A stretch of 64,000 nucleotides of DNA from Bacteroidota bacterium (GTDB lineage Bacteria > Bacteroidota > Bacteroidia > Flavobacteriales > Weeksellaceae). The notes under the pieces were generated by a model that saw nothing but the letters and a program-made list of their open reading frames with translations, had not been told where the DNA came from and ran no database searches. Shown here piece after piece: positions 54,027 through 63,117 of this stretch (positions are counted from its first letter, which is position 1; each line of letters begins with the position of its first letter). Made by a program: the position numbers and the translations under genes. The stretch lies in contig JAFAGO010000014.1 of the NCBI GenBank assembly GCA_023422635.1, positions 1-64,000 on the forward strand, given 5' to 3'.

Positions 54027-54956
54027 TTAAGAATACTTTAACAGAATTTTATCGACGATAAATTGGGCTAACTTTTCTTTACTTTGCACCGTCCAACCCG
54101 CAATATGTGGGGTAACAATAACGCGTTCAGAAGCTAATAAAAATTCCAGATCCTTGTTGGTGTTGTCGATATTTTCAAAGCTGGACTTTTCATATTCTAA
54201 AACATCCAAAGCAGCGCCTTTAATTTTTCCAGATTGAATTCCTTCAACTAAATCTTTCGTTTTTACATTTTTTCCCCGAGCGGTATTCACGAAGTAAAAA
54301 GGTTTTTGCATTGTATTAATGAAATCAGCGTCAACGAGATTGTGCGTTTGAGGGGTAATCGGCAAATGTAGACTGATAATATCTGAGCGTTTTTGAAGTT
54401 CTTCCAAAGAAACCTGCGTTGCAAATTCATCGGATAGATTCGGAAGGATATCGTGAAAAATTACTTCGCAACCAAACCCTGAAAGTCTTTTAGCTACGGC
54501 TTTCCCCATGTTGCCATACCCGATAATTCCGAACGTTTTGCCTAACAATTCATCGCCGCGATTTTCTTCTCGTTTCCAAATTCCGTTCTTCACTTCTTGA
54601 GACGCAATAAACAAGCGATTCATTAAAATAAGAAGCATTCCTACAACGTGTTCTGCTACAGAATCGCGATTTCCTTCTGGAGAACTGATCAAGTAAATTC
54701 CTAAACGATCAGCCGTTTCTCCATCAATGTTTTCCATTCCTGCACCAACTCTTGCGATAAATTGAAGATGCGATGCGTGTTCAAGGAAATTTTGGTCTAA
54801 AGGAATTCGGCTTCGAATGATAATTCCATCATAATCTTGAATTTTGTTTAAAACTTCGTTGTACGAGGAATGATGATCTTCCTCTACAGTAAAACCTTTT
54901 GCCGTTAATTGCTCGGAAATTAATGGATGATTTTGATCGAGTTGTAGAATTTTCAT
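54027..54956 (-). CDS. D-2-hydroxyacid dehydrogenase (phosphoglycerate dehydrogenase-like)
   Basis: The 309-residue NAD-dependent enzyme has the Rossmann motif GYGNMGKAVAKRLSGFG and the catalytic Arg, Glu and His in NTARGKNV, DVLEYEKS and TPHIAGWT. It has no C-terminal ACT domain, so it is the short type as in many phosphoglycerate or hydroxypyruvate dehydrogenases. The ATG at 54956 (MKILQLDQNHPL) gives the best family start; an ATG six codons upstream is also in frame. It follows the acyl-CoA thioesterase by about 30 bp. Exact substrate open. Confidence 0.85.
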   Translation of the reverse strand: MKILQLDQNHPLISEQLTAKGFTVEEDHHSSYNEVLNKIQDYDGIIIRSRIPLDQNFLEHASHLQFIARVGAGMENIDGETADRLGIYLISSPEGNRDSVAEHVVGMLLILMNRLFIASQEVKNGIWKREENRGDELLGKTFGIIGYGNMGKAVAKRLSGFGCEVIFHDILPNLSDEFATQVSLEELQKRSDIISLHLPITPQTHNLVDADFINTMQKPFYFVNTARGKNVKTKDLVEGIQSGKIKGAALDVLEYEKSSFENIDNTNKDLEFLLASERVIVTPHIAGWTVQSKEKLAQFIVDKILLKYS

Positions 54957-54988
54957 AACGAAAATGGAATTCAATTTTTGTAGTTCGG

Positions 54989-55510
54989 TTAATCTGGATG
55001 CGTACAGAACAATTTTTTTAGTTCTGTGGATTCTTGAGGCTTCATTCTTCCAGAAAGAATTAAGGAAAGTTCTTTTCTGCGCATTGCCGCTTCAAACCTG
55101 TGGGTTTCTTCTTCGGTTTCGGGTTGCATTTGCGGAACGGGAAGCGGTTTGTTATTGGCATCAACAGCAACAAAAGTATAAATGCCTTCGTTGGTGTGGA
55201 TTTTTTTGCCCGTAATTGGATCATCTAACCAGACATCCACATATACTTCCATCGATGTGGAAAATGCACGCGATACTTTGGATTCTAAAACAACTACGCC
55301 TCCTTCTGGAATAGGAACTTTAAAGGAAACATGGTTTACAGACACGGTTACCACACGTCTTTCAGAATGTCGCGATGCGGAAATGGAAGCGCAACGATCC
55401 ATTTTCGCCAAAAGCTCTCCACCAAAAAGGTTTCCTAAAGAATTGGTTTCGTTCGGGAGAACGATGTTGGTCATAATGGTTAATGATTCGGACGCTTTTT
55501 TGATTTCCAT
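54989..55510 (-). CDS. Acyl-CoA thioesterase (hotdog fold, YciA/BFIT-like)
   Basis: The 173-residue protein has one hotdog domain, with the catalytic region NETNSLGNLFGGELLAKMDRCASISASRHS and the following strands VVTVSVNHVSFKVPIPEG typical of cytosolic acyl-CoA hydrolases. It hydrolyses acyl-CoA to free acid and CoA. Its start overlaps the end of the HU-like gene by 31 bp, so translation is likely coupled. Confidence 0.88.
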   Translation of the reverse strand: MEIKKASESLTIMTNIVLPNETNSLGNLFGGELLAKMDRCASISASRHSERRVVTVSVNHVSFKVPIPEGGVVVLESKVSRAFSTSMEVYVDVWLDDPITGKKIHTNEGIYTFVAVDANNKPLPVPQMQPETEEETHRFEAAMRRKELSLILSGRMKPQESTELKKLFCTHPD

Positions 55511-56268
55511 TTTTTACTTGTATGATGATTTTTGTTGCTCCATTTTTGGTTGGAAGCATTTGTATTTAAGGGCGTAATTCCCCCTTTGAGAGAGTCATTT
55601 TGTAATGAATCTTTTTTATTAATTTTTGAAGAATCAATTTTTGCAGAATCTTTTACAATTCTTCTGGTTGATGTTTTAATTGAAACTTCATTGAATGATT
55701 TTTTTCCGAAAAGTAACTCTTGCTGGGTAATCCCAAAATAGAGTAATCCCAGAAATGGAACGAACACAAGAAAAATCCAAAGTATAGATTTGTTGAATTG
55801 GTAATCGCTCGCGTTTGGCTCCGAAGAATCTGTTATTGGACTTTCGCTTTTACTTTCTTTAATTTCGGCGAGCGAAATTTCTTCTAATCCGTAAAAATCA
55901 GGAGAAACATCTTCTAATCGTTCACCACTAAATTGAAGTCCGTTTTCGCTGTTCGTAATGGTTCCAATTTCAGGAATTTCAACTTGCTGATTCGCCTTCA
56001 GTTTGTTTTTCCAATGTTCGGTGGTTTGAAGAAGTGCTCCTTCTACATCGTTTTCAGAAATGTTTTCCGCTTTGGAAAGATATTTTGAAAATTCTTTGTT
56101 GATAATCTCAAAATCAGCTTCAAAATCAACTTGTTGTGCTGGCGGCAAAATTTTACCATCTTCGCTTATGGCAGCGGTAGTATTTTTCAATGAAAATGTA
56201 CCAAAACCAGAAATTTCTGCCTTGTGGTACATTTTCAAGAAAGCAAGAATATGTTGTGGAATATTCAT
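55480..56268 (-). CDS. Membrane-anchored HU-CCDC81-type protein
   Basis: The 262-residue protein begins with two HU/IHF-like lobes (residues about 1-70 and 75-135: IPQHILAFLKMYHKAEISGFGTF and EGALLQTTEHWKNKLKANQQVEIPEIGTI), the arrangement seen in the bacterial HU-CCDC81 family. A single transmembrane segment follows (SILWIFLVFVPFLGLLYFGI, about 167-186). The C-terminal 75 residues are Lys/Ser/Asn-rich and very basic at the end; the SPOR domain found in many relatives is not evident. DNA binding is not proved for this family. Confidence 0.75.
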   Translation of the reverse strand: MNIPQHILAFLKMYHKAEISGFGTFSLKNTTAAISEDGKILPPAQQVDFEADFEIINKEFSKYLSKAENISENDVEGALLQTTEHWKNKLKANQQVEIPEIGTITNSENGLQFSGERLEDVSPDFYGLEEISLAEIKESKSESPITDSSEPNASDYQFNKSILWIFLVFVPFLGLLYFGITQQELLFGKKSFNEVSIKTSTRRIVKDSAKIDSSKINKKDSLQNDSLKGGITPLNTNASNQKWSNKNHHTSKKWKSKKRPNH

Positions 56269-56332
56269 ATTGTCGGCAAATTTAGTTCTTTTCTTTTTTA
56301 TTGTAAAATTAAGCCGACTGTGGAATGTGTTT

Positions 56333-58450
56333 TTACTTAAATTTTAAACTGATACCAAACATAAAATTCGTTCCGGCTTGCGCATAATAATACGGCGAAC
56401 CATCGTACACAAATCCATTATTTACATATTTTTTATCGAAAATATTGTTCAGTAAAAATTTAAGATCTACATCCATTTTGTTGAATTTTAAAGCATACTG
56501 AGCATTAAAATCGGAAAGGAAATATCCTTGAATTTCCAACGCTGCATTTTCAGTATTGTCTAAAAATTGCGATCCAACATATTTGTTTTGAAGTCCGATA
56601 GAAACGTTTTCTGTAGGTTTAAAATTCAGTAAAAGATTTCCAATAAATTCCGGTGAGAAAGAGGTTTTGGTATCGCCTAAATTCTCAATTCCATTTTCGG
56701 TTTCTTGTTTAAAATCTAAATTTTTGTTTTGACTAAATGTTGCATTTGCGGAGATTTGGAATTGATGAGAAAGCGCTGCCGCAGCACCGATTTCTACTCC
56801 CATTCGATAGGATTTCCCGGAGTTTGCACGAACAAATGCTCCCACATTGTTGATTTCTCCGGTAAGAACCAATTGGTTCACAAAATTCATATAATAGGCA
56901 TTTGCTGAGAGTTGTATTTTGCCGAACGATTTTTCGATTCCGGCCTCAAAATCATGCAGTTCCTCAGGTTTGGTTTCTGGGTTTGCAAATAAATCATCGC
57001 GATTGGGCTCTCTTTTTGCGTTGGCATACGAAAGAAATATTTTTCCCGAAGAAATTCGGTAACTGATCCCCGCTTTTGGGTTGAAGAATGTCCAGTTTTT
57101 ATCTAAATTAACGCCTTCATCATCTCCTTGCTGAATGATTTTGGTATTATAATCAATATTTCTCAATTGCAAATCTCCAAAAAATTCCCAATCGCCAACA
57201 TTCAAAATTGCTTTTGCAAATCCAGAATATTCTGTTTTAACAGAGCGATTTCTATAATATTCATGCTCGAAAATTTCAGGAAAATAAACGCCGGAAACGT
57301 TACCGTAATGTCGACCATAATATTGATTGGCAACGGCTCCAAAATTTAAATCTACGCTTCCGATATTTCCATATAAAGTGGAGACGATTCCGTAAAAATC
57401 GTTATTAAGCCATTTTTTTCGGATAAAGTCGGTTCTGGTTGTTTCTGCTCCGTTTTCAGAAATATTTGGCAAGTTGTATTTTGAAAATTTTGCATCTTGC
57501 TTGTAGTTTTCGTAAAATCCTTTCCCTTTGGTGTAATGTGCGGTAGTTTCCAATTTCCAATGATCACCTAAACCTTGTTCCCAAAGCAACTGATAGTGAT
57601 TTTGTTGGTATTTATCATTTTCATTTTTATAAAAATCAATAATGTTTTCCCAATTGGAATCGTAAATCGCTCCAGAAATATTGAATTTTGGATTGGTTTC
57701 CCAAGTGGCCTTATCGATTCCGTTCCACGCTTGGTACGTGGTTTCGTATCCGCCAAATGCCATTGCTCTCAACTTCGTTTTTCCTTCTTCAAAAAGTGCG
57801 GAGAAGTTGTAGGAATCAAGGTTAGATTTTGCACGATCGATATAACCATCAGAATGAATTTTTGTGTAACGTCCCATCAATGACAGTCTGTTTTTCCAAA
57901 ATTTTCCCGATCCGATTTCTGCGGAGTATTTGTAGGTGTTAAACGAACCATAACTGTCGTCGGTTTTTACATAAAATTGTTCTTCTGGATCTTTAGAAAT
58001 TACATTTACGCTTGCTCCAAAAGCAGAAACCCCGTTTGAAGAAGTTCCCACGCCACGCTGAATAATAATTTGTGAAGCTGAACTGGTAAGATCTGGAACG
58101 TCCACAAAGAAAGTGCCTTGACTTTCGGAGTCGTTGTACGGAACGCCGTTCATCATTACATTAATTGAATTTCCTGCGACCCCACGAATACGGAATCCTG
58201 TATATCCTACGCCATTACCTGCATCGGATGTGCTTACAATCGACATTTGATTTTTAAGCAAAATAGGTAAGTCTTGACCGAGGTTTTTCTGCTCAAGATC
58301 TTTTTGAACATTAATAATTTCTTTAGCGACGGGAAGTCGTTTTGTGAAGTTAACCGCTTCAATTTCGTGTACTTTCGCGGAATCTTGTGGAAGTGTTTGC
58401 GCAAAGTAGAACGGGCCTGCGCAAAGCCCTAAAAAAACAAATCCTTTCAT
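56333..58450 (-). CDS. TonB-dependent outer-membrane receptor, likely thiamin uptake
   Basis: The 705-residue protein has a signal peptide (GFVFLGLCAGPFYFAQ), a plug domain (about 40-155, LPILLKNQMSIVSTSDAGNGVGYTGFRIRGVAGNSINVMMNGVPYND in part) and a 22-strand barrel ending in the terminal aromatic signature (FGISLKFK). No carboxypeptidase-like extension precedes the plug. A TPP riboswitch lies in its 5' leader (58570-58645), strong evidence that the gene responds to thiamin pyrophosphate and hence that the receptor imports thiamin or a precursor through the outer membrane. A plain homology label would only say TonB-dependent receptor. No SusD partner or ABC importer adjoins it. Confidence 0.88.
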   Translation of the reverse strand: MKGFVFLGLCAGPFYFAQTLPQDSAKVHEIEAVNFTKRLPVAKEIINVQKDLEQKNLGQDLPILLKNQMSIVSTSDAGNGVGYTGFRIRGVAGNSINVMMNGVPYNDSESQGTFFVDVPDLTSSASQIIIQRGVGTSSNGVSAFGASVNVISKDPEEQFYVKTDDSYGSFNTYKYSAEIGSGKFWKNRLSLMGRYTKIHSDGYIDRAKSNLDSYNFSALFEEGKTKLRAMAFGGYETTYQAWNGIDKATWETNPKFNISGAIYDSNWENIIDFYKNENDKYQQNHYQLLWEQGLGDHWKLETTAHYTKGKGFYENYKQDAKFSKYNLPNISENGAETTRTDFIRKKWLNNDFYGIVSTLYGNIGSVDLNFGAVANQYYGRHYGNVSGVYFPEIFEHEYYRNRSVKTEYSGFAKAILNVGDWEFFGDLQLRNIDYNTKIIQQGDDEGVNLDKNWTFFNPKAGISYRISSGKIFLSYANAKREPNRDDLFANPETKPEELHDFEAGIEKSFGKIQLSANAYYMNFVNQLVLTGEINNVGAFVRANSGKSYRMGVEIGAAAALSHQFQISANATFSQNKNLDFKQETENGIENLGDTKTSFSPEFIGNLLLNFKPTENVSIGLQNKYVGSQFLDNTENAALEIQGYFLSDFNAQYALKFNKMDVDLKFLLNNIFDKKYVNNGFVYDGSPYYYAQAGTNFMFGISLKFK

Positions 58451-58521
58451 TCTTTTAAATTTTTTGGTTTAAAATTTATTGGAATAAAAGGGGCGATAAT
58501 AAAGAATATGCCATTGAATAT

Positions 58522-58537
58522 GCGACTAAAAGTCCGC
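58522..58537 (-). promoter_or_regulatory. Hairpin downstream of the TPP riboswitch, possible expression platform
   Basis: Minus-strand GCGGACTTTTAGTCGC pairs GCG-ACT with AGT-CGC with one unpaired G. It lies between the riboswitch and the receptor start. There is no T tract after it, so transcription termination is not clear. Confidence 0.35.
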
Positions 58538-58569
58538 TACATCTTGCTCTTTCGAATGGTATATTTTAT

Positions 58570-58645
58570 TCAATTCCCTAAACAGCATTACCTGTTCTAG
58601 GTTCATTGGGTATCATCTCAGCCTTTTACAGCACCCCTTTAATTT
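58570..58645 (-). ncRNA. TPP riboswitch (THI element)
   Basis: On the minus strand the leader of the TonB-dependent receptor gene contains the conserved THI-box parts in order: AAAGGGGTGC, GGCTGAGATGATACCC, TGAACCTAGAACAGG, TAATGCTG and TAGGGA. These form the two sensor arms for the pyrimidine and pyrophosphate parts of TPP. It should lower receptor synthesis when TPP is plentiful. About 120 nt separate it from the start codon, enough for an expression platform. Confidence 0.93.
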
Positions 58646-58672
58646 CAGATTGCAAAATTACATAAAAATCAA

Positions 58673-59407
58673 TTAATATGCTTTATTATTTTCATCAATG
58701 TAAAAATAATTTTTACCGTCTTTTGTTACTTCGAACATGTGTGCCATCTTCCAGCTAAAATTTCGTTTAATATCGCTGTACTCAAAAGGAATTATTGTTT
58801 TCCCGTTTTTATCAATTACGCCAAATCGATCGTTTTTAGAAGCGATTATCATCGGTTCGTCCACGTTATCTCCTTCCATGACAAATAGATACTGAAATTG
58901 CGGGTAAATTTGATACTGCCGATAATCTGCTGGATTTGTGAAGGCGCGTTTGTCAATCAAACCGTAGAATCCATTACCGATATACGCATAATAGTTTTTT
59001 TCGATGTAAGTTGCTTCGCACATTCCCAAATCTTCTTTTTTAAAAGTGTATGCTTTTTTTCCTGCCTTGTTGATTCGATAATCTTTATTGTCTACCGTAA
59101 CAGAAGCAAATTCTGCTGAGCCGAACTTTCTAACTTTCTCGTTGGTTGCGTTAAGCAAGTTGCAATCTTCGTAAAAGAAGGTTCCGAATTTAAACTGGTG
59201 CGGAATAATCAACGTTCCCTTTTGGTTTACATATCCTAACTTTCCGTCTTTTCTTTGTGGAATAAGGTCGGGTAAAATGGGGTTTACGCGCTCCAGATCG
59301 GATTTCTTTGCAGCAGTTTGAAAGGTATTTTTTGAAACCGATTTTTTTGTTTGTGCAGGAATGTAAATAATGGACAACACGATTAAAATGCTGAGGTAAT
59401 TTTTCAT
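58673..59407 (-). CDS. WG-repeat protein with signal peptide
   Basis: From the ATG at 59407 the protein has 244 residues and a signal peptide (YLSILIVLSIIYIPAQ). An ATG 13 codons upstream overlaps the preceding gene's stop, but would spoil the signal peptide. The body holds WG-type repeats such as LIPQRKDGKLGYVNQKGTLIIPHQFKFG and MIIASKNDRFGVIDKNGKTIIPFEYSDI (shown in part), usually forming beta-propeller-like folds. Function unknown. It follows the DUF2752 gene directly. Confidence 0.75.
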   Translation of the reverse strand: MKNYLSILIVLSIIYIPAQTKKSVSKNTFQTAAKKSDLERVNPILPDLIPQRKDGKLGYVNQKGTLIIPHQFKFGTFFYEDCNLLNATNEKVRKFGSAEFASVTVDNKDYRINKAGKKAYTFKKEDLGMCEATYIEKNYYAYIGNGFYGLIDKRAFTNPADYRQYQIYPQFQYLFVMEGDNVDEPMIIASKNDRFGVIDKNGKTIIPFEYSDIKRNFSWKMAHMFEVTKDGKNYFYIDENNKAY

Positions 59408-59445
59408 GAAAGTGTTTTTTACAAAATCATTGCCAAAAGTAAGCA

Positions 59446-59940
59446 TTACATGTTTCTTAGAATAAAAAATAGGAAAATGATCATTAATACAATGATAATT
59501 GCGTTCTTTCCGAAAAGAAATTTTTTCACTTTTGGAAATCGATTGTTAACATTTTTATTTTGGAATATAAAACCTAATGCGACGTAGGGAATTAGCGTTA
59601 CTAATAAAGGATTATAATGAAATGCGCTTTTAAAGTTGAAGTGAAGCAGTTCGTGAATGGCGCGCTGTGACCCACATCCTGGACAATCCCAACCTGTAAT
59701 AGACTTGAATGGGCATTTTATAAATACTTCGTCTTTTGCTGGGTCAAAATAATACAGCCACATTACCGCAACTACAATAATTATGATTAATGCAATACTG
59801 AAATAGCTTTTCGTAAAATTTCGTCTGGGAGTAGGAGTCAAGTAAATAGGATTAGAAAAAGTTTTTGAATTTAAATAAGTGAAGTTACGAAATTTTGAAT
59901 TTCTTTGTGCTCGCTTTTGACGCTTGCAATCGCGTTTCAT
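59446..59940 (-). CDS. DUF2752 membrane protein
   Basis: The 164-residue protein has three membrane segments (about 47-64, 110-127 and 144-161) and the DUF2752 signature CPFKSITGWDCPGCGSQRAIHELLHFNFKSAF (in part; Cys pair at CPGC) between the first and second. The first 40 residues are basic and Arg/Lys-rich, longer than usual for the family, so the true start may be an alternative codon further in. Its stop overlaps the next gene's most upstream possible ATG by one base. Function unknown. Confidence 0.7.
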   Translation of the reverse strand: MKRDCKRQKRAQRNSKFRNFTYLNSKTFSNPIYLTPTPRRNFTKSYFSIALIIIIVVAVMWLYYFDPAKDEVFIKCPFKSITGWDCPGCGSQRAIHELLHFNFKSAFHYNPLLVTLIPYVALGFIFQNKNVNNRFPKVKKFLFGKNAIIIVLMIIFLFFILRNM

Positions 59941-60291
59941 TAAAAAGGAACATTCTAAAGAAAAACCGCTAATAATTGCATGAATTGAGAATACCCGAAA
60001 AAATATTGCAATTCTTCTTCTTTAAAGTATGAAATCTGTTGTTTGACTTTGATGATGAATTTCCATTTATAATTTGATGTTTTTGCGAATGTATTAATAA
60101 ATAGATATTCAGAATACTATTTATATACATTCTAAATTAATTATATCCAAAAAAGCCTTATTTTTTTATTAAATTTGTGTAACATTTTAAAACTCGTATT
60201 CCGTTCTCAAAGTACGTAATAATGAGGATGTTGTAAATGTAAAATTAGTATTAACAAATCTTTTATTAACGTAGGAAAAGCGTTCTATAAC
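59941..60291. other. 351-bp intergenic region before acnB
   Basis: This AT-rich spacer between divergent genes must contain the acnB promoter. A box TAAATTTG at 60170-60177 fits the flavobacterial -7 element and is followed by about 115 nt of leader, but no clear TTTG box lies 19 bases upstream. I see no RNA gene or repeat. Confidence 0.45.
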
Positions 60292-63063
60292 ATGAGCATT
60301 TATCAGGATTATCTTCAGGAGATCGAAGAAAGAAAAATACAAGGTCTTCACCCAAAACCAATTGACGGTGCCGAATTAACCAGCGAAATTATCGCGCAAA
60401 TTAAAGATACAGCGAATCCTAACAGAAAGGATTCTCTTCATTTCTTTATCTACAACACTTTGCCGGGAACAACGCCTGCAGCAGGGGTAAAAGCGGAATT
60501 TCTTAAAGAAATTATTCTTGGCGAATCAATGGTAGAAGAAATCACACCCGATTATGCTTTTGAACTTTTATCTCACATGAAAGGTGGTCCTTCCATTAAA
60601 GTTCTTTTAGATTTAGCTTTAGGCAATAATGAAGAAATTGCTCAAAAAGCGGCTTCAGTTTTAAAAACACAAGTCTTCTTATATGATGCTGATACGGATC
60701 GATTAAGAAAAGCTTTTGATGAAGGTAATGTAATTGCAAAAGATATTATTGAAAGCTACGCGAAAGCTGAGTTCTTTACGCAACTTCCACAAGTTCCGGA
60801 TGAAATTAAAGTCGTAACTTTTATCGCCGGAGAAGGTGATATTTCTACCGATTTGCTTTCCCCAGGAAATCAAGCCCACTCACGTTCCGATCGTGAGCTT
60901 CATGGTAAATGTATGATTACTCCAGAAGCGCAAGCCCAAATTCGTGCATTACAAACTTTGCATCCTGATGCAAGCGTGATGCTTATTGCTGAAAAAGGAA
61001 CAATGGGTGTAGGATCTTCGCGTATGTCGGGGGTAAATAACGTTGCCCTTTGGACAGGCAAGCAAGCAAGTCCGTACGTACCGTTTGTAAATATTGCACC
61101 AATTGTAGCGGGAACCAATGGTATTTCGCCGATTTTCTTAACTACAGTTGATGTTACTGGTGGTATTGGAATTGACCTTAAAAACTGGGTGAAAAAGCAA
61201 GATGAAAATGGAAATTTAGTTCTGAATGAAAAAGGAGAACCCGCTCTTGAAGAAGTCTATTCTGTTGCTACAGGAACCGTTTTAACCATCAATACTCAGA
61301 ATAAAAAATTATATAACGGAGATCAAGAGTTGATTGATATTTCAAAATCTTTAACTCCGCAAAAACTAGAGTTTATCCGCGCTGGCGGATCTTATGCTGT
61401 TGTGTTTGGTAAAAAAATTCAAACTTTTGCAGCGAATCTTTTAGGTGTTGTAGCGCCAACGGTTTTTGCCCCAGCGAAAGAAATTTCAATTGAAGGACAA
61501 GGTTTAACTGCCGTTGAAAAAATCTTTAACAAAAATGCTGTTGGAGTAACTCCAGGTAAAGTTTTACATGCAGGTTCTGATGTTCGTGTTGAAGTAAATA
61601 TTGTGGGATCTCAAGATACCACAGGGTTAATGACGGCTCAAGAATTGGAATCGATGGCAGCAACGGTAATTTCTCCAATTGTTGATGGTGCGTACCAATC
61701 AGGATGTCATACCGCTTCCGTTTGGGATAAAAAAGCGCAAAATAACATTCCTAAACTAATGAAGTTTATGAATGAATTTGGATTAATTACCGCAAGAGAT
61801 CCCAAGAATGAATACCACGCGATGACCGACGTTATTCATAAAGTGTTGAATGACATTACCGTTGATGAATGGGCGATTATTATCGGTGGCGATTCACATA
61901 CAAGAATGTCGAAAGGTGTAGCTTTCGGAGCGGATTCTGGAACGGTGGCTTTAGCGTTAGCAACGGGAGAAGCTTCAATGCCAATTCCTGAATCTGTAAA
62001 AGTAACCTTTAAAGGAGAAATGAAAGAGTATATGGATTTCCGTGATGTTGTTCATGCAACTCAAGCGCAAATGCTTCATCAATTTAATGGTGAGAATGTT
62101 TTCCAAGGAAGAATTATTGAAGTTCATATCGGAACTCTTCCTGCTGATCAGGCATTTACCTTCACCGACTGGACTGCCGAAATGAAAGCGAAAGCATCCA
62201 TCAATATATCAGAAGATGAAACCCTTATCACTTCATTAGAAATTGCCAAAAGTCGTATTCAAATCATGATCGATAAAGGGATGGATAATGAAAGAAGTGT
62301 TCTTCAAGGTTTAATTAACAAAGCAGATAAACGTATTTCGGAAATCAAATCTGGTGAAAAACCAGCATTGAGACCGGATGAAGATGCAAAATATTATGCA
62401 GAAGTTGTGATCGATTTGGATCAAATTGCCGAACCAATGATTGCTGATCCAGATGTAAATAATGAAGATGTTTCGAAAAGATATACCCACGATACAATTA
62501 GAGGACTTTCTTATTATGGAGGTGATAAAAAAGTAGATCTTGGTTTCGTAGGTTCTTGTATGGTGCATAAAGGAGATTTGAAAATCGTTTCTCAAATGTT
62601 GAAAAATTTAGAAAATCAACAAGGCGAAGTTAAATTTAATGCTCCGCTAGTAGTGGCAGCTCCTACTTATAATATTATTGATGAGTTAAAAGCTGAAGGC
62701 GATTGGGAATTATTAGAAAAATATTCTGGATTTGAATTCAATGATAACGCACCGAAAAACGCTGCACGTACCGAATACGAAAATATGATGTACTTGGAAC
62801 GCCCTGGATGTAACCTATGTATGGGGAATCAAGAAAAGGCAGAAAAAGGAGATACGGTAATGGCAACTTCAACGCGTCTTTTCCAAGGAAGAGTGGTGGA
62901 AGATTCTGAACGTAAAAAAGGAGAATCTTTGTTGGCTTCAACGCCAGTGGTGGTTCTATCTGCGATTTTAGGTAGAATTCCAACCAAAGAAGAATATGTA
63001 GCAGCAGTAGACGGTATAGAACTTACAAAATTCGCACCTTCTGGTAAAGAATTAGTATGCTAG
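60292..63063 (+). CDS. acnB: Aconitate hydratase B / 2-methylisocitrate dehydratase
   Basis: The 923-residue enzyme is the AcnB type: HEAT-like N-terminal domain (about 1-160), swivel domain (about 170-370) and the three-domain [4Fe-4S] core. Cluster ligands are CHTASVW (about residue 476 region) and the C-terminal pair in ERPGCNLCMGNQ. The GGDSHTRMSKG substrate loop is intact. It converts citrate to isocitrate in the TCA cycle and in some bacteria also 2-methylcitrate pathway intermediates, which would fit the propionate-linked mutase elsewhere in the window. A second aconitase follows 54 bp downstream. Confidence 0.96.
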   Translation: MSIYQDYLQEIEERKIQGLHPKPIDGAELTSEIIAQIKDTANPNRKDSLHFFIYNTLPGTTPAAGVKAEFLKEIILGESMVEEITPDYAFELLSHMKGGPSIKVLLDLALGNNEEIAQKAASVLKTQVFLYDADTDRLRKAFDEGNVIAKDIIESYAKAEFFTQLPQVPDEIKVVTFIAGEGDISTDLLSPGNQAHSRSDRELHGKCMITPEAQAQIRALQTLHPDASVMLIAEKGTMGVGSSRMSGVNNVALWTGKQASPYVPFVNIAPIVAGTNGISPIFLTTVDVTGGIGIDLKNWVKKQDENGNLVLNEKGEPALEEVYSVATGTVLTINTQNKKLYNGDQELIDISKSLTPQKLEFIRAGGSYAVVFGKKIQTFAANLLGVVAPTVFAPAKEISIEGQGLTAVEKIFNKNAVGVTPGKVLHAGSDVRVEVNIVGSQDTTGLMTAQELESMAATVISPIVDGAYQSGCHTASVWDKKAQNNIPKLMKFMNEFGLITARDPKNEYHAMTDVIHKVLNDITVDEWAIIIGGDSHTRMSKGVAFGADSGTVALALATGEASMPIPESVKVTFKGEMKEYMDFRDVVHATQAQMLHQFNGENVFQGRIIEVHIGTLPADQAFTFTDWTAEMKAKASINISEDETLITSLEIAKSRIQIMIDKGMDNERSVLQGLINKADKRISEIKSGEKPALRPDEDAKYYAEVVIDLDQIAEPMIADPDVNNEDVSKRYTHDTIRGLSYYGGDKKVDLGFVGSCMVHKGDLKIVSQMLKNLENQQGEVKFNAPLVVAAPTYNIIDELKAEGDWELLEKYSGFEFNDNAPKNAARTEYENMMYLERPGCNLCMGNQEKAEKGDTVMATSTRLFQGRVVEDSERKKGESLLASTPVVVLSAILGRIPTKEEYVAAVDGIELTKFAPSGKELVC

Positions 63064-63117
63064 CATAGTATTTGTGGGTTTCACTGCTAAAAAAAAGAAT
63101 AAATAAAATCAAAAGAT

